A stretch of 64,000 bases of DNA from Ramlibacter tataouinensis (GCA_002427815.1 DIZF01000062.1:21696-85695), one strand, 5' to 3'; counted from the stretch's first letter, positions 49,440 to 58,038 are shown. The notes: generated from the letters alone by a model not told the origin. Numbers and translations are program-made.

Positions 49440-50674
49440 AGCTCCAGCCAGCCGAATCCCGCCGTGCCGAATGGGGCGAGCGCCTGGCCCGGATGCGGTC
49501 GCACAGCCTGGCGCTCACCGCGCCGCTCTCGGCCGAAGACCAGTGCGTCCAGTCCATGCCCGATGCCAGTCCGGCCAAATGGCATCTGGCCCATACCACC
49601 TGGTTCTTCGAGGCCGTGGTGCTGGGGCCGCATGCGGCCGGCTACCGGCCTTTCGATTCGCGCTTTTTCCACCTTTTCAATTCCTATTACGAGTCGCTCG
49701 GACCGCGCCACCCAAGGCCGCAGCGCGGCCTGCTCACGCGCCCGGGGCTCGATGAGGTGCACGCCTACCGCGCGCACGTGGACGAAGCCTTGCGAGTCTT
49801 CATCGCCGATGCCGGCGCTGCGCAATGGGCCGCTGCGGCACCGCTGCTCGAACTGGGACTGCAGCATGAGCAGCAGCACCAGGAACTGATCCTCACCGAC
49901 ATCCTGCATGCCTTGTGGTGCAACCCGCTGCTGCCGGCGTACCGCAGCGAAACCGCGACCACCCCGCAGCGGGGCGCACCGGCCGCTGCGCCCGAATGGA
50001 TCGCCCACCCCGGCGGCGCGGTCGACATTGGCCATGCCGGGCCCGGGTTCGCGTTCGACAATGAAACCCCGCGCCACCCGGTCATGCTGACGCCGCACCG
50101 CATCGCCGACCGGCTGGTCACGTGCGGCGACTACCTCGAGTTCATGGCCGACGGCGGCTATGGCCAGGCGGCGTTGTGGCTGTCCGACGGCTGGGCGGCG
50201 GTGCAGGCTGCAGGCTGGAACAGTCCCTGGTACTGGATCGCTCCGGGCGATCCGCGCGCGCCGGCCGCGCAATGGCAGGTGTTCGGCCTGAACGGCGTGC
50301 AACCGCTGGATCCGTCGGCGCCGGTGAGCCACCTGAGCTTCTACGAGGCGGCCGCTTATGCGCAGTGGGCGGGCGCGCGCCTGCCGACCGAATTCGAGTG
50401 GGAGTGCGCTTTCGGCGCGCCCGGCATCGGCCAGATGACCGGCCATGTGTGGCAATGGACGCGTTCGTCCTACGATCCTTACCCGGGGTTCCGGCCCATG
50501 GCCGGCGCCGTGGGCGAATACAACGGCAAGTTCATGGTTGGCCAGCTGGTCCTGCGCGGCGGCAGCAGCGTCACACCGGCCGGACATGAGCGGCCCACCT
50601 ACCGCAATTTCTTTCCGCCGGGCGCGCGCTGGCAGTTCTCGGGGCTGCGACTGGCCAAGGACGGCGCATGCTGA
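49436..50674 (+). CDS. egtB: Ergothioneine biosynthesis sulfoxide synthase EgtB
   Basis: Non-haem iron enzyme of 412 residues that joins trimethylhistidine with a thiol donor. The N-terminal DinB-like domain holds WHLAHTTWFFEAVVL and the iron motif LQHEQQHQELILTDILHAL. The C-terminal FGE-like domain shows FDNETPRHPV, RLPTEFEWECAF, VWQWTRSSYDPYPGFRP, GEYNGKFMVGQLVLRGGS and TYRNFFPPGARWQFSGLRLA. The linker between FEWE and HVWQW is about 20 residues shorter than in many homologues. The start is a TTG at 49436; an internal ATG at 49494 is less likely. It overlaps egtD. Confidence 0.95.
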   Translation: MKLQPAESRRAEWGERLARMRSHSLALTAPLSAEDQCVQSMPDASPAKWHLAHTTWFFEAVVLGPHAAGYRPFDSRFFHLFNSYYESLGPRHPRPQRGLLTRPGLDEVHAYRAHVDEALRVFIADAGAAQWAAAAPLLELGLQHEQQHQELILTDILHALWCNPLLPAYRSETATTPQRGAPAAAPEWIAHPGGAVDIGHAGPGFAFDNETPRHPVMLTPHRIADRLVTCGDYLEFMADGGYGQAALWLSDGWAAVQAAGWNSPWYWIAPGDPRAPAAQWQVFGLNGVQPLDPSAPVSHLSFYEAAAYAQWAGARLPTEFEWECAFGAPGIGQMTGHVWQWTRSSYDPYPGFRPMAGAVGEYNGKFMVGQLVLRGGSSVTPAGHERPTYRNFFPPGARWQFSGLRLAKDGAC

Positions 50675-51666
50675 GCCACGGACTGATCGACGTGGCTTGC
50701 GACCCGACGCCCACCGCGCCGTCACCCGCCGATGCCGCGTCTGCTGCCTTCACGCTCGACCTGGTCACAGCGCTGGCGATCCGGCCCCACAGCATTTCGC
50801 CCAAGTATTTCTACGACACGCAGGGATCGGAGCTGTTCGACCGCATCTGCGAGCTGCCCGAGTACTACCCGACCCGCACCGAGCTGGCGATCCTGTCGCG
50901 CCGTGCGGGCGAGATCGCCCATCAGATGGGCCCGCGCGCCGAAATTGTCGAGTTCGGGGCCGGGTCGCTGCGCAAGGTGCGGCTCCTGCTCGATGCGATG
51001 GAGCAGCCGGCGCGCTATCTGCCGATCGACATTTCCGGCGAGCACCTGGCCCGTTCCGCTGCGGCGCTCCAGCGTGACTACCACGGCCTGGACGTGCAGC
51101 CGGTGGTGGCTGACTACACGCAGCGCCTGCTGCTGCCGGCTGCGCTGCCCGGAGCGGGGCGGCGCGTCGGTTTTTTTCCGGGATCGACCATCGGAAATTT
51201 CGGGCCGCAGGAGGCGCTGCACTTCCTGCAGGCGGCGGCGCAGGTGCTCCACGGCGGGGCGCTGCTGCTGGGCGCCGATCTGATCAAGGACCCGGCTGTC
51301 CTGCACGCGGCCTACAACGACGCGCAAGGGGTCACGGCTGCATTCAACCTCAACCTGCTGGCGCGGGCCAACCGCGAGCTGGGCACCGACTTCGTGCTGG
51401 AACAGTTCGCGCACAGCGCCTTCTACAATGCGCCCCAGCAGCGCATCGAGATGCACCTGGTGAGCCGGCGCCGCCAGCAGATCGCCCTGGACGGCCGCCT
51501 GTTCGAGCTGGACGAAGGCGAAACGCTGCATACGGAGAATTCGTACAAGTTCACCATCGACGGCCTGTGCGCATTGGCGCTGCGGGCGGGCTTCCGGCCG
51601 GGGCCGGTGTGGACGGACGAGGACCGCTTGTTCTGCGTGCACTGGCTGCACGCGCCCGGCGCGTGA
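50668..51666 (+). CDS. egtD: L-histidine N(alpha)-methyltransferase EgtD
   Basis: SAM-dependent enzyme of 332 residues that trimethylates histidine, the first step of ergothioneine synthesis. Family motifs: IRPHSISPKYFYDTQGSELFDRICELPEYYPTRTELAIL, IVEFGAGSLRKVRLLLDAM, YLPIDISGEHL, RVGFFPGSTIGNF and NLLARANRELGTDF, ending with ENSYKF. Its ATG lies inside the last codons of egtB, so the two are tightly coupled. No egtA, egtC or egtE gene is nearby. Confidence 0.96.
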   Translation: MLSHGLIDVACDPTPTAPSPADAASAAFTLDLVTALAIRPHSISPKYFYDTQGSELFDRICELPEYYPTRTELAILSRRAGEIAHQMGPRAEIVEFGAGSLRKVRLLLDAMEQPARYLPIDISGEHLARSAAALQRDYHGLDVQPVVADYTQRLLLPAALPGAGRRVGFFPGSTIGNFGPQEALHFLQAAAQVLHGGALLLGADLIKDPAVLHAAYNDAQGVTAAFNLNLLARANRELGTDFVLEQFAHSAFYNAPQQRIEMHLVSRRRQQIALDGRLFELDEGETLHTENSYKFTIDGLCALALRAGFRPGPVWTDEDRLFCVHWLHAPGA

Positions 51667-51685
51667 CAACACAGGGAGGGATCGA

Positions 51686-51967
51686 ATGAAAGCCATCTGG
51701 AACGGCGCGGTGATCGCGCAGAGCGACGACACCGTGGTGGTAGAGGGCAACCACTACTTTCCCGAGAGCGCGCTGCAGCGCGAGTACGTCACCTTCAGCA
51801 ACCACCGGACCAGTTGCGCCTGGAAGGGCCAGGCCAGCTATTACTCGCTGATTGTCAACGGCGAGATGCTCACCGACGCCGTCTGGTACTACCCCGATCC
51901 CAAGCCCGAAGCCGAAATGATCAAGGATCGCGTGGCGTTCGGGAACGGCGTGAAGATTGAGCCCTAG
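51686..51967 (+). CDS. DUF427 domain protein
   Basis: Protein of 93 residues, the full length of one DUF427 domain: MKAIWNGAVIAQSDDTVVVEGNHYFPESAL, then FSNHRTSCAWKGQASYYSLIVNG and DAVWYYPDPKPEAEMIKDRVAF. A conserved CxWKGxA motif is present. Function is unknown. It has GGAGG in front and probably belongs to the egtBD transcript. Confidence 0.92.
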   Translation: MKAIWNGAVIAQSDDTVVVEGNHYFPESALQREYVTFSNHRTSCAWKGQASYYSLIVNGEMLTDAVWYYPDPKPEAEMIKDRVAFGNGVKIEP

Positions 51968-52018
51968 TCGGGACGTCGACCCGGTGCCGCCGGGCCGTGC
52001 CTGCGCCAAGCTCGCGCC

Positions 52019-52747
52019 ATGATCCTGAGCCCGCCTTTCACGTCCCCGGCCCGGCTGCGTGAGCAGTTGCGCCAGCAGGGCTACGCGGTACTCAGCCCGC
52101 AAGGCGTTTGCGAGCTCGCGGACTGCCGGCTGGAAGATCTGCTGGCCTTGGGTGGGAGCTGGAACGACCTGCCGCCCGACAACTACCTGAAGGACGGCGG
52201 CCATTACCGGCGCCGCCGCCATTGCTGCTTCGTGGTGGAGGGGGGAGTCGTTCGCCAGGCCCCCCATCGAGCGCATTGGCAGCCGGTCGAGTACAACGCG
52301 CTGCACGGCGGCATGCATCGGTGGTTCGAGCCGATCAGCCCGGCCGTTGTCCAGTCCCCGGCCTGGCAGCAGCTGCTGGTTGCCATGGGCCAAGCCACTT
52401 CCGCGCTCAAGGGCGATCAACCCTGGTTCGTGGAAGCGCACCAGTTCCGCATCGACACCGAGGGCGGGATCGGCCGGCCGACGCCCGAAGGCGCACATCG
52501 CGACGGCGTGGACGTGGTTGCAGTGTTCCTGGTCAGCCGCCAAGGCATCAAGGGAGGCGAGACCCGCGTGTTCGAGGCGCACGGGCCGGCCGGCCAACGT
52601 TTCACGCTCGCCGATCCATGGAGCGTGCTGTTGCTCGACGACGAGCGGGTCATTCACGAGACCACCCCGATCCAGCCGGCCGGCGCGCCGGGACATCGCG
52701 ATACGCTGGTGCTGACGTATCGCGCAGGCGGGTTCCAGGACGGCTGA
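52019..52747 (+). CDS. 2-oxoglutarate/Fe(II) dioxygenase family protein
   Basis: Protein of 242 residues of the 2OG-Fe dioxygenase family. The iron ligands are HRD (PEGAHRDGVDVVAVFLVSR) and a distal His in DERVIHETTPI, and an Arg in LVLTYR could bind 2-oxoglutarate. The early NYLKDGGHYRRRRHCCFVVEGG is conserved in this group, which includes amino-acid hydroxylases. Substrate unknown. It follows DUF427 after 51 bases. Confidence 0.88.
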   Translation: MILSPPFTSPARLREQLRQQGYAVLSPQGVCELADCRLEDLLALGGSWNDLPPDNYLKDGGHYRRRRHCCFVVEGGVVRQAPHRAHWQPVEYNALHGGMHRWFEPISPAVVQSPAWQQLLVAMGQATSALKGDQPWFVEAHQFRIDTEGGIGRPTPEGAHRDGVDVVAVFLVSRQGIKGGETRVFEAHGPAGQRFTLADPWSVLLLDDERVIHETTPIQPAGAPGHRDTLVLTYRAGGFQDG

Positions 52748-52768
52748 CCGCTTGCCGTTCTCCCGTGG

Positions 52769-53524
52769 TCAGTCGCGCACGTCGGCCACCGGATTGGTCC
52801 CGAAATCCGGCCGCGCCAGCACGGCCAGCACCTTGGCCGCCGCGTCGGACGGGGAACTGAGCACGCCCTTGTCCTTCATGCCGACGAAGTTGCCGATGTC
52901 CGGGAACTGGTTGGCATCGGCACTGCGCAGAAAGACCTGCATGTCGGTGTCGATCACTCCCGGCGCCAGCGAGCAGACCTTGGCACCGTTTGGATGGGCC
53001 GCTTCCTCCAGCGCCATGCAGCGCGTGAAAAGGTCCATGCCGGCCTTGGCCGCGCAATACGCCGCCTGGGACGCCATGGGACGGCGCCCCAGGCCCGAGG
53101 AGATATTGAGCACCTTGCGCGGGACCGGCCAGGATTGGGTGGCCCGCAGGAACGCGGACGTCAACAACATCGGCGCCTCCAGGTCCACCCGCAAAGCGCT
53201 GGCCAGCTCCGCCGCTGGAATCGCGGACAGCGGCGCAATCCGTGGCAGCAGACCGGCGTTGTTGATCAGCGTCACCGAGGCGATGTCCGCGACAGCCAGT
53301 CCCGCGAGCCAGATTTCCAGCCGGGCCGCGGCGGTCTCCGGCTGCGACAGGTCGTGCGGCCATTGTTCGCAGCGCCGCCCGGTGCGCGAGGCCCGCAGGA
53401 CCAGCGCGTCGTTGTGCTTGCGCGAGATGCACAGCAGGTCGTGGCCGGCGTCGAGCAGCTGCTCGGCCATGGCCAGGCCCATGCCGCGCGATGCGCCGGT
53501 GAGAATCGTGAGAGGGTGGGTCAT
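52769..53524 (-). CDS. SDR family oxidoreductase
   Basis: Classical short-chain dehydrogenase of 251 residues starting at the ATG 53522-53524 (MTHPLTILTGASRGMGLAMAEQLL). TGxxxGxG, NNAG (TLINNAGLLP), catalytic Ser (NISSGLG) and YxxxK (YCAAKAG) are all present, and the C-terminus resembles sepiapterin-reductase-like members (APGVIDTDMQ). It converges with the 2OG dioxygenase gene. Confidence 0.94.
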   Translation of the reverse strand: MTHPLTILTGASRGMGLAMAEQLLDAGHDLLCISRKHNDALVLRASRTGRRCEQWPHDLSQPETAAARLEIWLAGLAVADIASVTLINNAGLLPRIAPLSAIPAAELASALRVDLEAPMLLTSAFLRATQSWPVPRKVLNISSGLGRRPMASQAAYCAAKAGMDLFTRCMALEEAAHPNGAKVCSLAPGVIDTDMQVFLRSADANQFPDIGNFVGMKDKGVLSSPSDAAAKVLAVLARPDFGTNPVADVRD

Positions 53525-53550
53525 GCCGCCATCGTAGCGGCAGTACGGGT

Positions 53551-54231
53551 TCAGAAGGGAGCGGCGCTCGAGAAAGCCAGGGCCGCTCCGGTAGCCGGGT
53601 GCGCAATCTGCAATCGGCTGGCATGCAGCAACAGGCGAGTTGCGCACGCCTGCGCCCCGGCCGGTGCATACAGGCTGTCGCCGAGGATGGGATGGCCCAG
53701 CGCCTGCAGGTGCACGCGCAACTGGTGGGAGCGGCCGGTTACGGGTTCCAGCTCCAGCCGGGTGGCATCGCGCACCGCATCGAAAGCCAGTACCCGCCAG
53801 CGGGTCTGGCTGGGCTTGCCGCGCTCGCGGTCCACCATTTTGCGGGGCCGATTCGGCCAGTCGGCCGCCAGCGGCAGGTCGATCAGCGCCCAACCATCGA
53901 CGGCACCGGGCGGCGTATCCAGCCGGCCCGCCACCACGGCAAGATAGCGTTTGCCCACCTGCCGCTGCGCGAACGCATGGCTGAGACGGCGCTGCATCTC
54001 GGCGCCCCGCGCCATCAGCATCAGTCCGGAGGTTGCCATGTCCAGTCGATGCACCACCCGGGCATCCGGGTAAAGCCGCTGCACCCGCGCCGATGCGCAG
54101 TCCTGCTTGTCCTCGCCGCGGCCGGGCACGCTCAGGAGCCCGGCGGGCTTGTCGATCACCAGCAACTGCGCATCGGCATGGATGACAGCCGGGACGTCTG
54201 CCGCAGTGCCGCCATCCGATAATTCGACCAT
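53551..54231 (-). CDS. RluA-type RNA pseudouridine synthase
   Basis: Enzyme of about 226 residues that isomerises uridine in RNA. The RluA motifs are HADAQLLVIDKPAGLLSVPG, the catalytic RVVHRLDMATSGLMLMAR (Asp in HRLD), and GRSHQLRVHLQALGHPILGD. No S4 domain is present. The ATG at 54231 shares the palindromic CATG with the start codon of the divergent gene; an upstream ATG at 54249 is the alternative. Confidence 0.94.
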   Translation of the reverse strand: MVELSDGGTAADVPAVIHADAQLLVIDKPAGLLSVPGRGEDKQDCASARVQRLYPDARVVHRLDMATSGLMLMARGAEMQRRLSHAFAQRQVGKRYLAVVAGRLDTPPGAVDGWALIDLPLAADWPNRPRKMVDRERGKPSQTRWRVLAFDAVRDATRLELEPVTGRSHQLRVHLQALGHPILGDSLYAPAGAQACATRLLLHASRLQIAHPATGAALAFSSAAPF

Positions 54232-54598
54232 GAACTTGCTGTCCTCCATCCCGTTCTCGTTTCAGACGATCCTGCTACTGGTCGCTTCGAACCTGTTCAT
54301 GACGATGGCCTGGTACGGCCACCTTAAAAACCTTGCCACCGCTCCCTGGTTCGTGGCAGCCCTGATCAGCTGGGGCATCGCCCTGGCCGAATACCTGCTG
54401 CAGGTGCCGGCCAACCGCATCGGCTTCCAGCGGGCGGGGCTTTCGTTGGGCCAGCTCAAGATCATGCAGGAAGTGATCACTCTCACCGTCTTCGTTCCGT
54501 TCGCGGTCTTTTACATGGATCAGCCACTGAAGCTGGATTACCTCTGGGCCGCGCTGTGCATGGTGGGCGCCGCCTATTTCATATTCCGCAACGGGTGA
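54230..54598 (+). CDS. DUF486 (DMT-like) small membrane protein
   Basis: Membrane protein of 122 residues with four hydrophobic segments and the DUF486 pattern: SNLFMTMAWYGHLKN, WGIALAEYLLQVPANRIG, LKIMQEVITLTVF and ALCMVGAAYFIFRNG. The ATG at 54230-54232 overlaps the divergent pseudouridine synthase start in CATG. Function is unknown; the fold is that of half a drug/metabolite transporter. Confidence 0.92.
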   Translation: MNLLSSIPFSFQTILLLVASNLFMTMAWYGHLKNLATAPWFVAALISWGIALAEYLLQVPANRIGFQRAGLSLGQLKIMQEVITLTVFVPFAVFYMDQPLKLDYLWAALCMVGAAYFIFRNG

Positions 54599-54653
54599 AC
54601 GGGGCCGGCGGTTACACTCGCCGCAACCCGAGTCACCCCAATCAGGAGCCCGC

Positions 54654-55301
54654 ATGCTGTTTGGCAAGTTGCTGCCGCGCGAAGGCAATTTCTTCGAAAT
54701 GTTCAATCAGCACGCGGATCGCATCGTGGAGGCGGCCCGGGCGTTTTCGCAGCTGGTGGCCAATTACAACGATGTCCACCTGCGCGAGCAGTACAACCGC
54801 GACGTGGACAACGCCGAGCGGGCCGCCGACCGTGTCACGCACGAGGTGAACCGGCTGATCCACAAGACCTTCATCACCCCGATCGACCGCGACCAGATCC
54901 ACACGCTGATCAACACGATGGACGACGTGTGCGACCTGATCCAGGACTCGGCCGAGACCATGGCACTGTACGATGTGCACCACATGACGGAAGAGATCAC
55001 GCGCCTCACGGACCTGAGCGTCAGGTGCTGCGAACGCGTCAAGGAAGCCGTGAACATGATCGGGACGCTGGCCGACCCGGCCTCGGCCGAGGCGGCGCTC
55101 AAGACCTGCGAGGAGATCGACAAGCTGGAGTCCGACGCGGACCGCGTGATGCGCTCGGCCATGAGCAAGCTGTTTCGCGAGGAGCCGGATGTGCGCGAGG
55201 TCATCAAGCTCAAGGCGATCTATGAGCTGCTGGAAACCATCACCGACAAGTGCGAGGACGTGGCCAACGTGATCGAGGGCATCGTCCTCGAGCATTCCTG
55301 A
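54654..55301 (+). CDS. DUF47 (PhoU-like) phosphate transport accessory protein
   Basis: Helical protein of 215 residues of the DUF47/PhoU-like family: LLPREGNFFEMFNQHADRIVEAARAF, NRLIHKTFITPIDRDQIHTLINTMDDVCDLI and EVIKLKAIYELLETITDKCEDVANVIEGIVLEHS. These proteins accompany and regulate Pit phosphate transporters, and one follows here 16 bases downstream. GGAG precedes the ATG. Confidence 0.94.
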   Translation: MLFGKLLPREGNFFEMFNQHADRIVEAARAFSQLVANYNDVHLREQYNRDVDNAERAADRVTHEVNRLIHKTFITPIDRDQIHTLINTMDDVCDLIQDSAETMALYDVHHMTEEITRLTDLSVRCCERVKEAVNMIGTLADPASAEAALKTCEEIDKLESDADRVMRSAMSKLFREEPDVREVIKLKAIYELLETITDKCEDVANVIEGIVLEHS

Positions 55302-55317
55302 AACGGGGCGCGCAGCG

Positions 55318-56328
55318 ATGGAAGCCGTCCAAGCCTCCCTCTGGGTGGTGATCCTGCTGGTGGTGCTGGCCCTGGCTTTCGACTTCATGAACGGTTTCCA
55401 CGACGCGGCGAACTCGATTGCCACCGTGGTTTCGACCGGGGTCCTCAAGCCCACCACGGCGGTGCTGTTCGCGGCCTTCTTCAACCTGGTCGCGATTCTC
55501 GTCTTTCACCTGAGCGTGGCAGCCACCATCGGCAAGGGCATCGTGCAGCCGGGGGTTGTGGACACCCACATCGTGTTCGGCGCGCTGATCGGCGCGAGCG
55601 CCTGGAACGTGGTGACCTGGTACTACGGCATCCCCAGCAGTTCTTCGCACGCGCTGATCGGCGGCATCGTGGGCGCCGTGATCGCCAAAACCGGCGCGGG
55701 TTCGCTGATCGGGGCGGGAATCTGGAAGACCGTGCTGTTCATTTTCGTGTCTCCGATCATGGGGTTCCTGCTGGGCTCCCTGATGATGGTGCTGGTATCC
55801 AACCTGTTCCGCCGGGCCACGCCGTCCCGGGTCGACCGCTGGTTCCGGCGCCTGCAGCTGATCTCGGCCGGCGCCTACAGCCTGGGCCACGGCGGCAACG
55901 ACGCGCAAAAAACCATCGGCATCATCTGGCTGCTGTTGATCTCCGCCGGCTACACCGCCGCGGGCGACGCCAACCCGCCGATCTGGGTCATCATCGCCTG
56001 CTATTTCTGTATCGCGATGGGCACGATGTTCGGCGGCTGGCGCATCGTCAGGACCATGGGCCAGCGGATCACCAAATTGCGGCCCGTGGGCGGTTTTTGC
56101 GCCGAGACCGGCGGGGCGATCACGCTGTTCCTGGCAACGGCGCTGGGCATCCCGGTGTCGACCACCCATACGATCACCGGAGCCATCGTGGGCGTGGGCT
56201 CGACCCATCGCGCCAGCGCCGTGCGCTGGGGCGTGGCGGGCAACATCATCTGGGCCTGGATCTTCACCATCCCGGCGAGCGCCTTCGTGGCGGCCATCGC
56301 CTACTGGGTGAGCCTGCAGTTCTTCTAG
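55318..56328 (+). CDS. Inorganic phosphate transporter, Pit family
   Basis: Low-affinity phosphate permease of 336 residues with about ten hydrophobic segments. The two PiT signature repeats are clear: FDFMNGFHDAANSIATVV near the N-terminus and AYSLGHGGNDAQKTIGII in the middle. Later GIPVSTTHTITGAIVGVG is also typical. It forms an operon with the DUF47 gene. Confidence 0.95.
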   Translation: MEAVQASLWVVILLVVLALAFDFMNGFHDAANSIATVVSTGVLKPTTAVLFAAFFNLVAILVFHLSVAATIGKGIVQPGVVDTHIVFGALIGASAWNVVTWYYGIPSSSSHALIGGIVGAVIAKTGAGSLIGAGIWKTVLFIFVSPIMGFLLGSLMMVLVSNLFRRATPSRVDRWFRRLQLISAGAYSLGHGGNDAQKTIGIIWLLLISAGYTAAGDANPPIWVIIACYFCIAMGTMFGGWRIVRTMGQRITKLRPVGGFCAETGGAITLFLATALGIPVSTTHTITGAIVGVGSTHRASAVRWGVAGNIIWAWIFTIPASAFVAAIAYWVSLQFF

Positions 56329-56581
56329 ATCGGGAATTGGGCAGGCGCGGCGGGTCGGGGTGCAGGCGCGCCATGAAGAGGGCGTCGACGTAGTGCCCGT
56401 CCTTCATTCAGCGCATAGGCGCGGTGCCGACCTTCCTCGACGAAACCCATGCGCCGGTACCAGGCGATGGCCGCGTCGCCATCGGCATGTCGGGCAGTTG
56501 GAGGGTTCCCTCGAAGGTGCCGATCTGGCCGACGAGCGCGGCAATGCCGGGGGCGTCCTGCGGCTCGGCGCTGCGGATGAC
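56328..56581 (-). pseudogene. GNAT acetyltransferase remnant (deletion plus frameshift)
   Basis: On the minus strand three frames hold successive parts of a GNAT protein. From 56581: VIRSAEPQDAPGIAALVGQIG, ending QLPDMP. Then a frame change gives AAIAWYRRMGFVEEGRHRAYAL, the motif near the acetyl-CoA C-terminal helix. A second change gives DGHYVDALFMARLHPD. The central part of the fold (the V/Q-x-x-R-x-G-x-G/A acetyl-CoA loop) is missing. The order and spacing make chance very unlikely. This fills most of the gap between the phosphate transporter and the TM2 gene; the rest (56582-56676) shows nothing recognisable. Confidence 0.65.
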
Positions 56582-56676
56582 GAGGCTGGAAACGAGGGCC
56601 TGCCCAATCCAATCGAGCTCGGCGGTGAAGGGAAATGCCGGATCCGCATGGAACCATGCGGTAACCGAGGTTCGTT

Positions 56677-57123
56677 CTACTCGCTGATCTTGCGCGCTTC
56701 TTCCACCTGGTATTCGAAGTAGCGCTGGACGCTGAAGGCGATGCTGGCCATCAGGACCGCGGTGCCCACCATCAGCGACAGCACCACGGCGGCGATCGTG
56801 AACCAGCTGGTTCCGCCGGGCTCGGCTTGTTCGCCCGCAGCAGGGTTGAACCGGGCATTCCATTTTTCCCGGGTCATGAGGCCATAGATGATGGCCGTGA
56901 GGGCGCAGCCTGCGATGGTGAAGCCCAGCAGCGGAATCAGGACCCAGCTCCACTGGTCGTCCACGCCGTAGCGCTGCACCCGCTCGATGCCGTAGAGGCC
57001 GAGCGCCGTCGGGATCGGCAGCATCCAGCCCAGCCTGTCACCCAGGCCGTGCAGGTAGAAGCGGTGCAGGCCCAGCGGGCCGGCCAGGAACGCGAGCCAG
57101 GCCGCGAGCGTCTTGTTTTTCAT
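56677..57123 (-). CDS. TM2-like domain membrane protein
   Basis: Membrane protein of 148 residues. The N-terminal TM2-type region reads LAAWLAFLAGPLGLHRFYLHG, then LPIPTALGLYGIERV; two more hydrophobic segments follow (about 60-85 and 110-132), with a polar EARKISE tail. Function is unknown. Its ATG overlaps the stop of the upstream GNAT gene (ATGA), so they form a small operon. Confidence 0.85.
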   Translation of the reverse strand: MKNKTLAAWLAFLAGPLGLHRFYLHGLGDRLGWMLPIPTALGLYGIERVQRYGVDDQWSWVLIPLLGFTIAGCALTAIIYGLMTREKWNARFNPAAGEQAEPGGTSWFTIAAVVLSLMVGTAVLMASIAFSVQRYFEYQVEEARKISE

Positions 57124-57653
57124 GGGGCAGGGGTTTCGGGCGGAGTGCTGTCGCCTTCGCCCAGGGATTTTTCCATCAGCACGATGTCCAGCCAGCGGCC
57201 GAACTTCCAGCCACAGGATTTGAACACGCCGGCCGGCGTGAAGCCCAGCGAGCGGTGCACGCCGATGGACGCCGTGTTGGCCGAGTCGCCGATCACCGCC
57301 AGCAGCCTGCGGATGCCGGCCGCCTGCGCCTGCGCCGTCAGTTCCGCGAGCAGTGCCCGGCCGAGGCCGCGGCCGTGGGCGTCGGGGTCCACGTAGATCG
57401 AATCCTCGGCCGAGAAGCGATAGGCCGGCCGCGGCTTGAACCACTGGCAGTAGGCGAAACCGAGCACCCGGCCGCCTTCCTCGGCCACCAGCCAGGGTAG
57501 GCCCTTGGCCAGCACATCGGAGCGGCGTGCCGCCATCTCGGCCTGCGTGGGGGGCGTGGTTTCGAACGTGCCGGTGCCGTGGAGCACGTGGTGGGCGTAA
57601 ATCGCCGTGATGGCAGGCAGGTCCGAGTCGTGGCTGGGGCGGATGGTGGTCAT
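57120..57653 (-). CDS. GNAT family N-acetyltransferase (Pat/Bar-like)
   Basis: Acetyltransferase of 177 residues starting at the ATG 57651-57653 (MTTIRPSHDSDLPAITAIYAHHVLHGTGTFE). The acetyl-CoA loop HGRGLGRALLAELTAQAQAAG and the C-terminal NTASIGVHRSLGFTPAG are typical of the phosphinothricin/methionine sulfoximine acetyltransferase subgroup. The real substrate is unknown. Confidence 0.93.
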   Translation of the reverse strand: MTTIRPSHDSDLPAITAIYAHHVLHGTGTFETTPPTQAEMAARRSDVLAKGLPWLVAEEGGRVLGFAYCQWFKPRPAYRFSAEDSIYVDPDAHGRGLGRALLAELTAQAQAAGIRRLLAVIGDSANTASIGVHRSLGFTPAGVFKSCGWKFGRWLDIVLMEKSLGEGDSTPPETPAP

Positions 57654-57659
57654 AAACGC

Positions 57660-57665
57660 TATAAT
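57660..57665 (+). promoter_or_regulatory. Probable -10 element (TATAAT) of the rpsP operon
   Basis: A perfect TATAAT lies 88 bases before the rpsP start, close to the divergent GNAT start. No good -35 hexamer is found at 16-18 bases, so the promoter may need an activator or upstream element. Confidence 0.45.
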
Positions 57666-57752
57666 CGCAGGCTCTTCAGCGTGTCGCTGGCCGGGTGGCC
57701 ATGTCGCGTGTCTCAGCGCTGGGAACAATACCCTCCACCCGAAGGATAAATC

Positions 57753-58031
57753 ATGGTCGTCATTCGACTCTCCCGTGGCGGCGCCAAGGCCCGTCCGTTC
57801 TTCAACATCGTCGTTGCCGACAAGCGGACCCGCCGCGACGGCCGCTTCATCGAGCGCCTGGGTTTTTACAACCCGATCGCCAAGGATAATGAGGAAAGCA
57901 TCCGCATCGCGCAGGACCGCCTGACGTACTGGCGCGGCGTGGGCGCCCAGGCCTCACCGACGGTGGAGCGCCTGCTCAAGCAAGCCGCGGCGAAGACTAC
58001 GGGCGCCGCCGCCCCCGCTGCTGCCGCATAA
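57753..58031 (+). CDS. rpsP: 30S ribosomal protein S16
   Basis: Ribosomal protein of 92 residues: MVVIRLSRGGAKARPFFNIVVADKRTRRDGRFIERLGFYNP, RLTYWRGVGAQASPTVERLL, all diagnostic of S16. A short Ala-rich C-terminal tail follows. It starts the conserved rpsP-rimM-trmD-rplS block, with rimM seven bases downstream. Confidence 0.97.
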   Translation: MVVIRLSRGGAKARPFFNIVVADKRTRRDGRFIERLGFYNPIAKDNEESIRIAQDRLTYWRGVGAQASPTVERLLKQAAAKTTGAAAPAAAA

Positions 58032-58038
58032 GAACGCG

